Origin: Sulfitobacter sp.
GTDB taxonomy: Bacteria > Pseudomonadota > Alphaproteobacteria > Rhodobacterales > Rhodobacteraceae
Length of the DNA: 12,056 bases
Reading direction: 5' to 3'
Assembly: GCA_024636395.1 (NCBI GenBank)
Contig: JAGXHD010000112.1
Span: 1 to 12,056 of the forward strand
In this document: piece by piece, positions 1 through 6,748 of the stretch
How the letters are laid out: each line of letters opens with the position of its first letter
Position numbering within the stretch: the first letter of the stretch is position 1
Translations under genes and position numbers: made by a program
Notes under the pieces: model-generated
The model's input: only the letters and a program-made list of their open reading frames with translations
What the model was told of the DNA's origin: nothing
The model's database searches: none

Positions 1-477
1 CGGTGCAGGGGTGCGGACATCGCTGGCGCACCGGACATGTTCGAAAGCTGAGTAAACGCAGTCCTTCGCAAAAGGGCTTTGTCGTATTTTCTCGACGCGT
101 TGCTGTCCGGTTTGCCGGAGTAGGGGCTCCTAGAGTGGATGAACGGATCGTGTATCAGGTCTGATGGAAGGCCGCGATCTTGCGCCCAAGCTTACGGGTT
201 GAGGCCCGAGATGTCTGCTGACGTCGTTGAGCAGATAGGGAGTGCTGCTTAGCGGAGCTTGGTGCAGGCCCGCCGCGAGGGTTTCGAAACCGTCGGTTTG
301 CAGGTTCTGGGAAATCGCGTTGATCTGGGGGGTTACGAAGGCTTGGTGCGCGAGCGGGGCATCCAGCACATCCGACGCAGAGAGCGCGAGCTTGGGTATG
401 ATTTTGAACGGGCGCGTGGATCGCTATACTTCGCGATGGCCGGATCGACGCAACAACCCCCCGAAAATCCTGACAGC
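1..477. other. Left edge without a recognised gene
   Basis: No recognisable gene. A plus-strand frame ends with TGA at 49-51 and could be the last codons of a gene outside the window, but 16 codons are too few to judge. From 139 one plus-strand frame stays open to 627 except for a single TAG at 250-252. Its product resembles nothing I can name with confidence. A short hairpin (5-bp stem, TTTG loop) lies at 106-119 and has no T-tract. No insertion-sequence ends or tRNA were seen. The stretch may be decayed coding sequence. Confidence 0.4.
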
Positions 478-957
478 TCACTTTTCGCGTGCGGCGATGA
501 TGCTATTGAAATCGACGCAATACAGACGACGAACGATAACAGTGTCGACGTCAACGAATTTTGCAGGGGTGTCCTCCGCGAAGCCCGACGCTTGGGGCTG
601 CATCACGATGTTCTTGATTGGCTGTAAAGCGAGGTCGGGAATGTGGTCGGCCCAACTCGCACCGCCGCCCCAGCGCCGATTGCGCCGCTCGGGCGCAGTG
701 AAGGAGCGAGTGACGCTGCCACCTACACAGGAAAACCCGTCGTGGCACTCATCATTGATGGCTGGGCATGTCACGGAGGATGCTCCGAGTATGTAGATCT
801 GAATATTCCGTGACCGGAATCCGCTTACTTCTCGCTTCACGCAGACGACCCTCGGTTCACGGGTTACACGAGACGCCACCGCGTTTCGGGTCAGGCAACT
901 AACGTTAGCTATGTGGTCGAGCGCAGGCTTCACCGTACATGGATGTTTCGCGGTCAT
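478..957 (-). CDS. Hypothetical protein, 159 aa (uncertain)
   Basis: I do not recognise this protein. In favour of a real gene is an AGGAG Shine-Dalgarno sequence (complement of 966-970) placed 8 nt before the ATG at 957, together with a preference for C or G at third codon positions, strongest in the C-terminal half. There is no signal peptide or obvious membrane segment. Six cysteines and a Gly-rich stretch near residue 95 are the only visible features. The N-terminal half is basic and of low complexity. Against it is a competing plus-strand ORF over 478-627 with similar codon use, and the lack of neighbours in the same direction. It may be a lineage-specific gene, a remnant, or chance. Confidence 0.3.
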   Translation of the reverse strand: MTAKHPCTVKPALDHIANVSCLTRNAVASRVTREPRVVCVKREVSGFRSRNIQIYILGASSVTCPAINDECHDGFSCVGGSVTRSFTAPERRNRRWGGGASWADHIPDLALQPIKNIVMQPQASGFAEDTPAKFVDVDTVIVRRLYCVDFNSIIAAREK

Positions 958-1277
958 AAACTGCGCTCCTGCTTGCCACCTCTGGCGAGAAACGGGACTT
1001 GAATTGTGACGGTCTTGTTGGCCCCTGTCGTTGTCATGCTGACAGATCGTGCCAGTGTCTTATGAAAAAGCGCATCGCAGTGCCGTGGCCCATCCGAACG
1101 GCGGAGTTGCCACGCCTCACGGATCTGCAAGCACTGCCTTACCTACCGGAGACATGCTCAAAATTCATTTTCCGACACTATTGAAAAGCCGCTGCCGCAT
1201 CTCCTTATTCCAGATGCAGGCACGGGAAATGCATCTCATATGCACTTGGTGGTCCCGCATAACAGGCGACCTTCATC
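958..1277. other. Intergenic region before the antiporter gene
   Basis: I see no gene here that I can support. Two short plus-strand frames cross it (starting near 999 and 1049) but have no ribosome binding site or family resemblance, and one runs far into the antiporter gene in the wrong frame. The stretch must carry the promoter of the antiporter cluster and the promoter of the minus-strand ORF that starts at 957, but no hexamer pair stands out. Confidence 0.35.
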
Positions 1278-2213
1278 TTGGACTATCTCCAGCTTATTCT
1301 CGGCTTCGCCCTGCTTGTTGCAGGCGGCGAGGCATTGGTGCGCGGCGCTGTGGCGGTCGCATCGAAATTCGGTGTTTCACCGCTTCTGATCGGTTTGACC
1401 CTTGTGGGCTTCGGCACATCGACGCCAGAGCTGGTGACCAGCTTGCAGGCAGCATGGTCCGGCTTTCCGGGCATCGCAGTGGGCAATGTCGTGGGCTCAA
1501 ACCTTGCTAACATCTTGCTGATCCTCGGGGTCGCCGCAGTGATTGCACCCATGTCAATTGATCCCGTGGCTTTCCGCCGCGATGGCATGGCACTTTTGGT
1601 TGCAACGGGGATGGCTGTTGCCCTGATCCTCTTTGGAACACTCGAGCGCTGGATGGGGGGCCTGCTTGTGCTCGTTCTCGCAGCCTATATCTGGGTTGCC
1701 TACCGGACAGATGTGGTTTCACCCGAGCTAGTTGACGTGGACGTCGACGGGCCGCTGACCAGCTCCATTTGGACAGCCATTGCACTTGCGTTGGGCGGGA
1801 TCGCTGTGACCGTTCTGGGTGCGCGCCTGACGGTAGACGCGGCTGTTACGCTGGCGCTCCTCTGGGGCATGAGTGAGACTGTCGTAGGTCTTACAGTAGT
1901 GGCCATCGGAACGTCTCTGCCAGAATTGGTCACGTCCGTTATGGCGGCGCTGCGGCGTGAATCCGGCCTCGCTTTTGGAAATGTCGTGGGATCCAACATC
2001 TACAATATCCTTGGCATTATGGGCGTTACAGCCCTTGTGCATCCGATCCCGATTCCGCAGCAGATCGCCCAGTTCGACGTTTGGGTAATGGTGGCGGCCA
2101 CGCTCGCGCTGAGTGTCGTGGTGGTGGCATGGCGGCAGATCGGGCGGGTTACGGGCGTTGTTTTCCTAGGTGCCTATGCTGCCTACACGGCATGGCTCGT
2201 GGCGGGGATTTAA
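1278..2213 (+). CDS. CaCA-family calcium/sodium antiporter (YrbG-like)
   Basis: Inner-membrane cation exchanger of the Ca2+:cation antiporter superfamily, expected to expel Ca2+ in exchange for Na+ or H+. At 311 residues it has the usual length of bacterial members. The two family-defining alpha repeats are both clear: alpha-1 has GFGTSTPELVTS at 44-55 and GNVVGSN at 69-75; alpha-2 has AIGTSLPELVTS at 209-220 and GNVVGSN at 234-240. The two halves are related by inverted duplication, with about ten hydrophobic helices and a polar loop near residues 143-162. The start is TTG at 1278: an in-frame TAA at 1260-1262 leaves no room upstream, and the N-terminus fits the family. The ribosome site is weak (AGG about 11 nt upstream). 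The next gene starts 4 nt after the stop. Ion specificity is inferred from the family only. Confidence 0.93.
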   Translation: MDYLQLILGFALLVAGGEALVRGAVAVASKFGVSPLLIGLTLVGFGTSTPELVTSLQAAWSGFPGIAVGNVVGSNLANILLILGVAAVIAPMSIDPVAFRRDGMALLVATGMAVALILFGTLERWMGGLLVLVLAAYIWVAYRTDVVSPELVDVDVDGPLTSSIWTAIALALGGIAVTVLGARLTVDAAVTLALLWGMSETVVGLTVVAIGTSLPELVTSVMAALRRESGLAFGNVVGSNIYNILGIMGVTALVHPIPIPQQIAQFDVWVMVAATLALSVVVVAWRQIGRVTGVVFLGAYAAYTAWLVAGI

Positions 2214-2217
2214 GAGG

Positions 2218-2583
2218 GTGCTGTGCCATCAGACCATAGCGCTCATACTCACGGGCGTTGGCGTGCTTGCCGTACCGTCTGCTTGCATTGCGAAATCTGC
2301 CCACAGGTCGGATGATGGCAAAACCATGGGTGACCACGCAGACCTTGTACTGGGCGAACGTCATTTCTCTGACCTCGGTCTGATTGCGCTAGCACGCGTC
2401 TGTGCTCAAATCACCGACACCGTTTTACTGCGCGCCATCCTCAACGTCGCGGTCTTTGGCGAAACGACGCTCCAGAGCGTGAGCATTAACGGTGCCGACC
2501 TTAATTGGGAGAGCTCTGCTGGCGCGCGGCTGCGCAGCAAGCAGACGTCCCGTGTGATCATGGACAAACCGAATTGCGTATGA
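2218..2583 (+). CDS. Putative exported small protein, unknown function
   Basis: I do not recognise this family. With GTG at 2218 as start the product is 121 residues. Residues 6-20 are hydrophobic and are followed by small residues, with possible signal peptidase I sites after SACIA (25) or KSA (28). The remaining ~95 residues are soluble-looking, with cysteines at 62 and 120 that could pair in the periplasm. Codon use resembles the neighbours. Position supports a real gene: it begins 4 nt after the antiporter stop, and its TGA overlaps the ATG of the ExoD-family gene (ATGA at 2580-2583), typical of translational coupling. The start is uncertain: AGAGG lies directly against the GTG, too close for a normal Shine-Dalgarno sequence, and the frame stays open upstream to 2170. 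Expression and function are inferred only. Confidence 0.5.
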   Translation: MLCHQTIALILTGVGVLAVPSACIAKSAHRSDDGKTMGDHADLVLGERHFSDLGLIALARVCAQITDTVLLRAILNVAVFGETTLQSVSINGADLNWESSAGARLRSKQTSRVIMDKPNCV

Positions 2584-3209
2584 GCATGTCTGTGACCAAA
2601 AACACGGCTGCGGCAACGCGCGCAGACGCAAGGCTGTCGGACGTGTTGCTCACCCTGCTGACCAGCCAGAATGCGCGGATTTCGCTCAACGATATCATCC
2701 GAGTTCTGGGTGATCGTAGCTTTATGCCGTTGTTGATCATTTTTGCGCTGCCAAATCTGTTTTTCTTTATTCCGGGTGGTTCGGTCATCACCGGCCCGCC
2801 GCTGATATTCATCGCGGCGCAGTTGTTGCTTGGGCGGCCATCTGTTTGGCTGCCTGACTTTCTGGGCGCAAGATCCGTCGATCATGCGGCATTCGCGCGT
2901 ATCGTGACACGGGCGATCCCTTGGGTCGTACGGGTGGAGCGTCTGGCACGCCCGAGATTCTGGATTTTATCCCCCAAGGCGGCTGATCTGATCATAGGGA
3001 GCGCCAGTCTTGTGATGTCGATCTTCATGTTTCTGCCGATCCCCTTCGGCAACACCCTGCCTGCACTTTCCGTGATCATGCTCGCATTGAGCCTGAGCGA
3101 GCGGGACGGACTATGGTTGCTTGCCGGCTTTCTTGTCAGTTTCGCATCATTTGTAGTGGTTGCAGTTGTTTTTACCGCTGGCGCTTTCGCGATGGTGAGC
3201 ATCTTCTAG
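2580..3209 (+). CDS. exoD: ExoD-family exopolysaccharide-associated membrane protein
   Basis: Integral membrane protein of the ExoD family (Pfam PF06055), named after a Sinorhizobium protein needed for normal exopolysaccharide production and alkali tolerance; its biochemical role is not settled. The 209 residues match the family length. Visible hallmarks are the GDRSFMPLLIIFALPN stretch at about 44-59, a proline/glycine-rich turn (FIPGGSVITGPP, about 63-74) and a second block with LPIPFGNTLPALSV at about 153-166, followed by SLSERDGLWLLAG and a long hydrophobic C-terminal helix. The ATG at 2580 is chosen because it follows the charged linker-like upstream residues and overlaps the TGA of the preceding gene. 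An ATG two codons later is also possible. A poor ribosome site suggests coupling to the upstream gene. The pairing with a Ca2+/Na+ antiporter hints at a shared role in ion or pH stress, which is inference. Confidence 0.88.
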   Translation: MSMSVTKNTAAATRADARLSDVLLTLLTSQNARISLNDIIRVLGDRSFMPLLIIFALPNLFFFIPGGSVITGPPLIFIAAQLLLGRPSVWLPDFLGARSVDHAAFARIVTRAIPWVVRVERLARPRFWILSPKAADLIIGSASLVMSIFMFLPIPFGNTLPALSVIMLALSLSERDGLWLLAGFLVSFASFVVVAVVFTAGAFAMVSIF

Positions 3210-3603
3210 AGGACTGCCGCAGCCCGGTAGCCAGCAACTCGGCGGGGGCTGCGGGGGTGTCCAGCCTGACACCGGACGGGATCCATCCGCTTATCCTCTC
3301 GGCTTCGGCATGCCCACGTGCCGAGCGCGGACTGTTGCTGTTCTTGGTCGATGATTTCCCCAGCAAATGAATCTGCATGAACCCACCACAATCTCTTCGG
3401 GGGTGTTCAAAGCAATCTGTTTGGGCGCGGACTTTATCATGGGAAGCGAGACAGACAGCGGATCGCTGCCGGACCCGACTGGACGTCTGGCAAACAGTCC
3501 GTTGACGGTAGTGAGGAGATAGCAACTCGCGATTTTAGATACTTGGCGTGCCGTAAAAATCTTTGGAGAACAAAACCTGAAGTACTCAAAGAACCGCGCC
3601 AAA
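3210..3603. other. Convergent gene-poor region with a possible hairpin
   Basis: This stretch lies between the ends of two convergent genes. A 9-bp perfect inverted repeat (CCGCAGCCC at 3217-3225, GGGCTGCGG at 3246-3254, 20-nt gap) follows the exoD stop by 7 nt and may end or protect the plus-strand transcript; there is no T-tract, so it is not a textbook terminator. A 51-codon plus-strand ORF (3367-3522) is noted under findings. Nothing else is supported. Confidence 0.4.
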
Positions 3604-4563
3604 TCAGCCGCGGAAAAAACGAAAAATGCTGACGGCAGCGTCCCAGATATCCGCAAGCCGCGCGTAAAGATGCTCCCGTGTGGCAAAGCCTTTGCCGCCG
3701 GCGCCGGTCAGTTCATCCTCGACCGCATCCACAAACCGCAGCAATCGGCGGCGATGGATCCCCAGCCTTAGCTGAATTGGATCTGCGATGATGCCGGCAA
3801 AGGCCCCGATTACGGATCCTGCAAGCAGCAGCGCGGCAACATTGACGCCGAGCAACCAGGGGGAAGCTTCGGTTGAGAACACACCATACCACATCGCGCC
3901 GGCGGTCTGGCCCAAAGGGAAACGCTGGATTGCCGCCTCCAGTGCCAACGCATTGGCCATCGTCGGCGCCATGGAAATAATGCCGGGCGTCACCGTCTGA
4001 AAGACCAGCCCGCCGATGATCAAGGCTAGCAGTGCGTTGGTGATATCGGCCACTGCCGATCGCGCACCGGAATACTCCGCAATCGCATTTGTTATGCCAG
4101 TCGCCGATGCGGTGGCCGCCACCACATCCGCCCTGGCCCGAAACCCATTTCGAAACTGAGGGGCAGCAAGGATCGCCCGCGATAGTGCTGCACTGTCGGC
4201 AGTGGCGCCTTTTTGCAGGTGGATCCCCAAAAGCTCGGTCACCACGGCCATTTCGACCTGAGCGGCGACCTGTGTGCGCAGCAAAATGCGGCGCCCGCGG
4301 AGCCAACGTGCCACCCGACCTATCCGCAAAAGGCCAAATAGTGCTCCCAGTAAACGGATCAGCACTAGGCCGGGTGATAGCACCACGTTCAGAGGTGCCC
4401 GCAAAATATCAGCGCCGAGCGCATGCCTATGCAACGCAATCGTGCCACGTAAGCTGAAACGTTGCGTAGCGAACACGTCAATCCGCAGACGAACAGCGTG
4501 AAAATACGCACGCTCCGGGGCGTTTGCTGTGTCAGGGGAGTTAGGGGGAACGGGGAGCGTCAT
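3604..4563 (-). CDS. Conserved membrane protein of unknown function
   Basis: Protein of 319 residues that resembles a conserved Rhodobacteraceae membrane family, possibly DUF6635, though I cannot confirm the family. An N-terminal soluble part carries FATQRFSLRGTIALHRHALG at 31-50 and the DILRAPLNVVLSPG block at 52-65. Hydrophobic segments appear at about 59-80, 175-200 and 238-262, with a weaker one near 200-212. The C-terminus is basic then amphipathic (RRRLLRFVDAVEDEL, then a REHLYARLADIWDAA helix), a layout like a cytoplasmic tail. The ATG at 4563 has no close Shine-Dalgarno sequence (AAAGGGAAA is about 18 nt away), and the gene overlaps a 54-codon ORF with a strong one, so translation may depend on coupling. 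A start further in is also possible. No catalytic motif is visible; the role is unknown. Confidence 0.75.
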   Translation of the reverse strand: MTLPVPPNSPDTANAPERAYFHAVRLRIDVFATQRFSLRGTIALHRHALGADILRAPLNVVLSPGLVLIRLLGALFGLLRIGRVARWLRGRRILLRTQVAAQVEMAVVTELLGIHLQKGATADSAALSRAILAAPQFRNGFRARADVVAATASATGITNAIAEYSGARSAVADITNALLALIIGGLVFQTVTPGIISMAPTMANALALEAAIQRFPLGQTAGAMWYGVFSTEASPWLLGVNVAALLLAGSVIGAFAGIIADPIQLRLGIHRRRLLRFVDAVEDELTGAGGKGFATREHLYARLADIWDAAVSIFRFFRG

Positions 4564-4705
4564 CGTGTTTTTCTGAATTTCCCTTTCCGGGGTAGCAGGG
4601 AGGTACAGGACAATGTCTATGCTCTGCCCTGCCCTTGGAAGTCATCACGAAACTCTCGATTTTCAAGCCCAACGGCACACGCCCTTTTGGAGCATTTTCC
4701 GTCAT
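4541..4705 (-). CDS. Possible small ORF (54 aa) leading into the membrane-protein gene
   Basis: This short frame begins with ATG at 4705 behind an excellent GGAGGG Shine-Dalgarno sequence (complement of 4714-4719, 8-nt spacer), the best in this part of the window. Its TAA at 4541-4543 lies 23 nt inside the following gene, which is in another frame and lacks its own good ribosome site. The product is polar, basic in the middle, with two cysteines (residues 32 and 36) and no membrane segment. I recognise no family. It could be a real small protein, a leader ORF that couples translation, or the true N-terminus of the next gene broken by a frameshift. Confidence 0.35.
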   Translation of the reverse strand: MTENAPKGRVPLGLKIESFVMTSKGRAEHRHCPVPPCYPGKGNSEKHDDAPRSP

Positions 4706-5224
4706 GATCTGGTCCCTCCGTTTGAACGCCTTGACGGTCTGAGCTTTGGATTCGATCACTCTTGGCGCTAGTGAAGTGCCGATTGGCTACTCGGTGACCG
4801 TCCAAGGCATCGTTTGCGACCCGATGCCGGAAGCACGTGCAGACGTAGCAGGCGAAACGTTGATAGATACCATCGACACAGGGTCCGATCAGGTTGTCTC
4901 TTGCTGCATCTTCGCCTTCTGTATGAGACCTCTTCCGCTTGTGCAGATGTGAGTTGAGCTGGGCCTGCCGTGGCAGGCTCCGCTTGGCTATTGGCCAGTG
5001 GTCTCGGGATCGTGACGGTTAAACTGGCATCATCAACCACTCGTCACACAAGCGGCTCCGACCGTTTCGATTCCAATTTTTGTGTAAAGACATACCTTCG
5101 TAAGGTCTCAGAGGGTCGCAATCTTTGCGCTCCTATCGCGTCAAAGCTAAGGCGCATGCCCCGAGGTGGCTCTGGGGTAACTGGAATCACGCCTAAAACC
5201 CGTCGCAATTACATCTGGCAACTT
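4706..5224. other. Gene-poor region downstream of the amidase cluster
   Basis: No gene is supported. A minus-strand GTG ORF (4768-5040) and a plus-strand ORF (4970-5302) cross here, but neither has a ribosome site or a recognisable product. An imperfect hairpin (CCCCGAG at about 5158-5164 against CTCTGGGG at about 5169-5176, one bulged base) lies about 50 nt past the stop of the small membrane protein gene and has no T-tract. It could help end that minus-strand transcript. The promoter of the 4705 ORF and membrane-protein gene should lie in the left half. Confidence 0.3.
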
Positions 5225-5386
5225 TTAGCGTTTTCGATTCCCATGCGTTGTGAAAAGGTCCCAAGCGGCCAGAAGTATCGTGACAACTATGACGGCTCCT
5301 AGATCCAGACGCGGAACGTGGATCATGAGAATAGCGAGGAACCCTACCAGCACGAGGAAGGCGAAGATGGCCATTATTCTATTCAT
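5225..5386 (-). CDS. Small two-helix membrane protein (53 aa)
   Basis: This small gene is not a known family to me, but the sequence argues for it. The ATG at 5386 comes 3 nt after the amidase TGA (5390-5392), a typical operon junction, and the TAA is at 5225-5227. The product has two clear hydrophobic helices: about residues 5-22 (AIFAFLVLVGFLAILMI) and about 30-45 (GAVIVVTILLAAWDLF), joined by a short HVPRLDL turn, and ends in a basic tail (HGNRKR). By the positive-inside rule both ends would face the cytoplasm. Third codon positions look like coding DNA. A GGAAA about 9 nt upstream may serve as ribosome site; re-initiation after the amidase is also likely. A later ATG (5374) has no ribosome site. 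Function is unknown; a link to the transporter is inferred from position alone. Confidence 0.72.
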   Translation of the reverse strand: MNRIMAIFAFLVLVGFLAILMIHVPRLDLGAVIVVTILLAAWDLFTTHGNRKR

Positions 5387-5389
5387 TTT

Positions 5390-6748
5390 TCAATTTCCGT
5401 CATCAAGTGTTTCAAGATGTGTCGCTAGCCAGCGTGCTGTGCGCAGGAGGCGCGCATCGTCACCGCGCCGCCCGACCAGTTGGATCCCCATCGGCATACC
5501 GTTTTCTGCGGTAAACACAGGCAGTGTCACGGCGGGCATGCCGCTGAGCGTCCAAAGTCCATTGAACACGGCACTTCCCGTATCGTCTAGTCCCTCCGGA
5601 GCGGGACCCAGGGCAGCGGGGCACAAGATAACATCGCAGCGCGCAAACACCGCGTCCATTCCGGCATTGATCAACTCGCGCCAGTCGAGTGCCGCGATAT
5701 AGTCACGCGCAAGGACCGACTTACCCTGGTCGATCGCAGCTTTCAGCTTGTCGGACATCAGGTCACGCCCGCGCCGCTCCAGTCCGTAGTAACATTTGGC
5801 CATTTCGGCAAAATTGATCCGCTCGCGGATCGCAGCGACCTCGTCCAGATCTGGCAGGGAGACTTCGAAACACTGCTCACCCAGCAGGGCGGCCAGATCT
5901 TCGGTCGCTGCGATCATTTGGGGATCGGCCTGTTCCCATCCCGGCAATTTTGCAAAAGCGAAAACAGGCTTTACCGGCGCTTTCGACTGCGCAACACCCA
6001 GCATACGCGGCATCGGGAGAGGCGCGGTCGCTGAATCAGCGGGATCATGGCCCGCCAGCACCTCAGCCAGAAGAGCACAATCCTCGACACTGCGGGCAAA
6101 CACACCGACGGTATCGAGAAAGGGGGACTGCGGAAGGATACCGGTGCGCGGGATCAGTCCGAATGTTGGTTTGAGTGCCACGATACCACAAAAAGACGCC
6201 GGCCTGATCATGGACCCGCCTGTCTGCGTGCCCACGGACAGTGGCACCATTCCGGCGGCGACCGCAGCGGCTGACCCCTGCGATGATCCGCCCGGCGTAT
6301 GGGCCGGGTTGTGCGGGTTACGGGTTTTGCCGGGGTGCATGAAGGCACATTCGGTCGAGACGGTTTTGCCGAGGATGATCGCACCTGCCGCCCGTAGCTT
6401 CGCGACGACCCATGCGTCGGCACTCGGTACTCTTCCGACATCTATGGGCGTGCCATTTTCTGTCGGTATGCCTTTAGTGTCGATTATGTCTTTAAGACCG
6501 ACGGGCAAACCATGTAGCGGCCCGATCGCTCTGCCGGACTGGCGCATCTGGTCAAGCCGCTGCGCCTGTTGCAGTGCATGGTCGCCGTCCAACCACGCCC
6601 AGGCGCCAACCTGCGGCTCGAGCTCCGCAATGCGAGCCAGACAAGCCTCGACAACATCGACGGCCCTAAGCGCGCCAGACGCGAGGCGGTCGCGCATTTC
6701 GACCGCCCCGAGCGCCAGTATTGACTGCGCCTTATCGTGATGGGCCAT
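5390..6748 (-). CDS. Amidase (amidase signature family)
   Basis: Cytoplasmic amidohydrolase of the amidase signature (AS) family, which hydrolyses carboxamides to acid and ammonia with a Ser-cisSer-Lys triad. With ATG 6748 it has 452 residues, normal for the family. Lys86 lies in GLPVGLKDIIDT; cis-Ser155 in the GGSSQGSAAA block; nucleophile Ser179 in GTQTGGSMIRP. The 24-residue spacing between the serines matches FAAH and malonamidase E2. The usual second Gly of GGSSGGS is Gln157 here, a tolerated change, and GTQTGGS is common in stand-alone amidases rather than GatA. There is no GatB/GatC neighbour, so it is not tRNA amidotransferase. The start overlaps the dctM stop by 17 nt; a weak GGA lies 8 nt before it. 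TTG 6769 and ATG 6757 are alternatives. The substrate is unknown, but being co-transcribed with a TRAP importer suggests an imported amide. Confidence 0.92.
   Translation of the reverse strand: MAHHDKAQSILALGAVEMRDRLASGALRAVDVVEACLARIAELEPQVGAWAWLDGDHALQQAQRLDQMRQSGRAIGPLHGLPVGLKDIIDTKGIPTENGTPIDVGRVPSADAWVVAKLRAAGAIILGKTVSTECAFMHPGKTRNPHNPAHTPGGSSQGSAAAVAAGMVPLSVGTQTGGSMIRPASFCGIVALKPTFGLIPRTGILPQSPFLDTVGVFARSVEDCALLAEVLAGHDPADSATAPLPMPRMLGVAQSKAPVKPVFAFAKLPGWEQADPQMIAATEDLAALLGEQCFEVSLPDLDEVAAIRERINFAEMAKCYYGLERRGRDLMSDKLKAAIDQGKSVLARDYIAALDWRELINAGMDAVFARCDVILCPAALGPAPEGLDDTGSAVFNGLWTLSGMPAVTLPVFTAENGMPMGIQLVGRRGDDARLLRTARWLATHLETLDDGN

Noticed and set aside
2406..2885. Minus-strand ORF of 159 codons opposite the ExoD region
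   Set aside because: Arg/Gln-rich low-complexity product opposite two plus-strand frames that have better support.
3713..4306. Minus-strand ORF of 197 codons inside the conserved membrane-protein gene
   Set aside because: It is a +1-frame shadow with His/Arg/Gly-rich sequence and no ribosome site; the overlapping frame has consistent membrane helices.
5158..5177. Hairpin as the terminator of the TRAP-amidase transcript
   Set aside because: The stem is short with a bulge and there is no T-tract on the minus strand, so it is noted in the region entry but not called a terminator.
4768..5302. Minus-strand ORF at 4768-5040 and plus-strand ORF at 4970-5302
   Set aside because: Neither has a ribosome site, family resemblance or neighbour spacing, and they overlap each other; the latter also runs over the small membrane-protein gene.
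5796..6740. Long plus-strand ORF (314 codons) opposite the amidase
   Set aside because: Its product is Ser/Ala/Arg-rich low-complexity sequence, as expected from the antisense of a GC-rich gene, and the amidase with its full catalytic triad occupies the same DNA.
5390..6748. Amidase as GatA (tRNA-dependent amidotransferase subunit A)
   Set aside because: No gatB or gatC neighbour, the GTQTGGS variant of the nucleophile motif, and location in a transporter cluster favour a stand-alone amidase.
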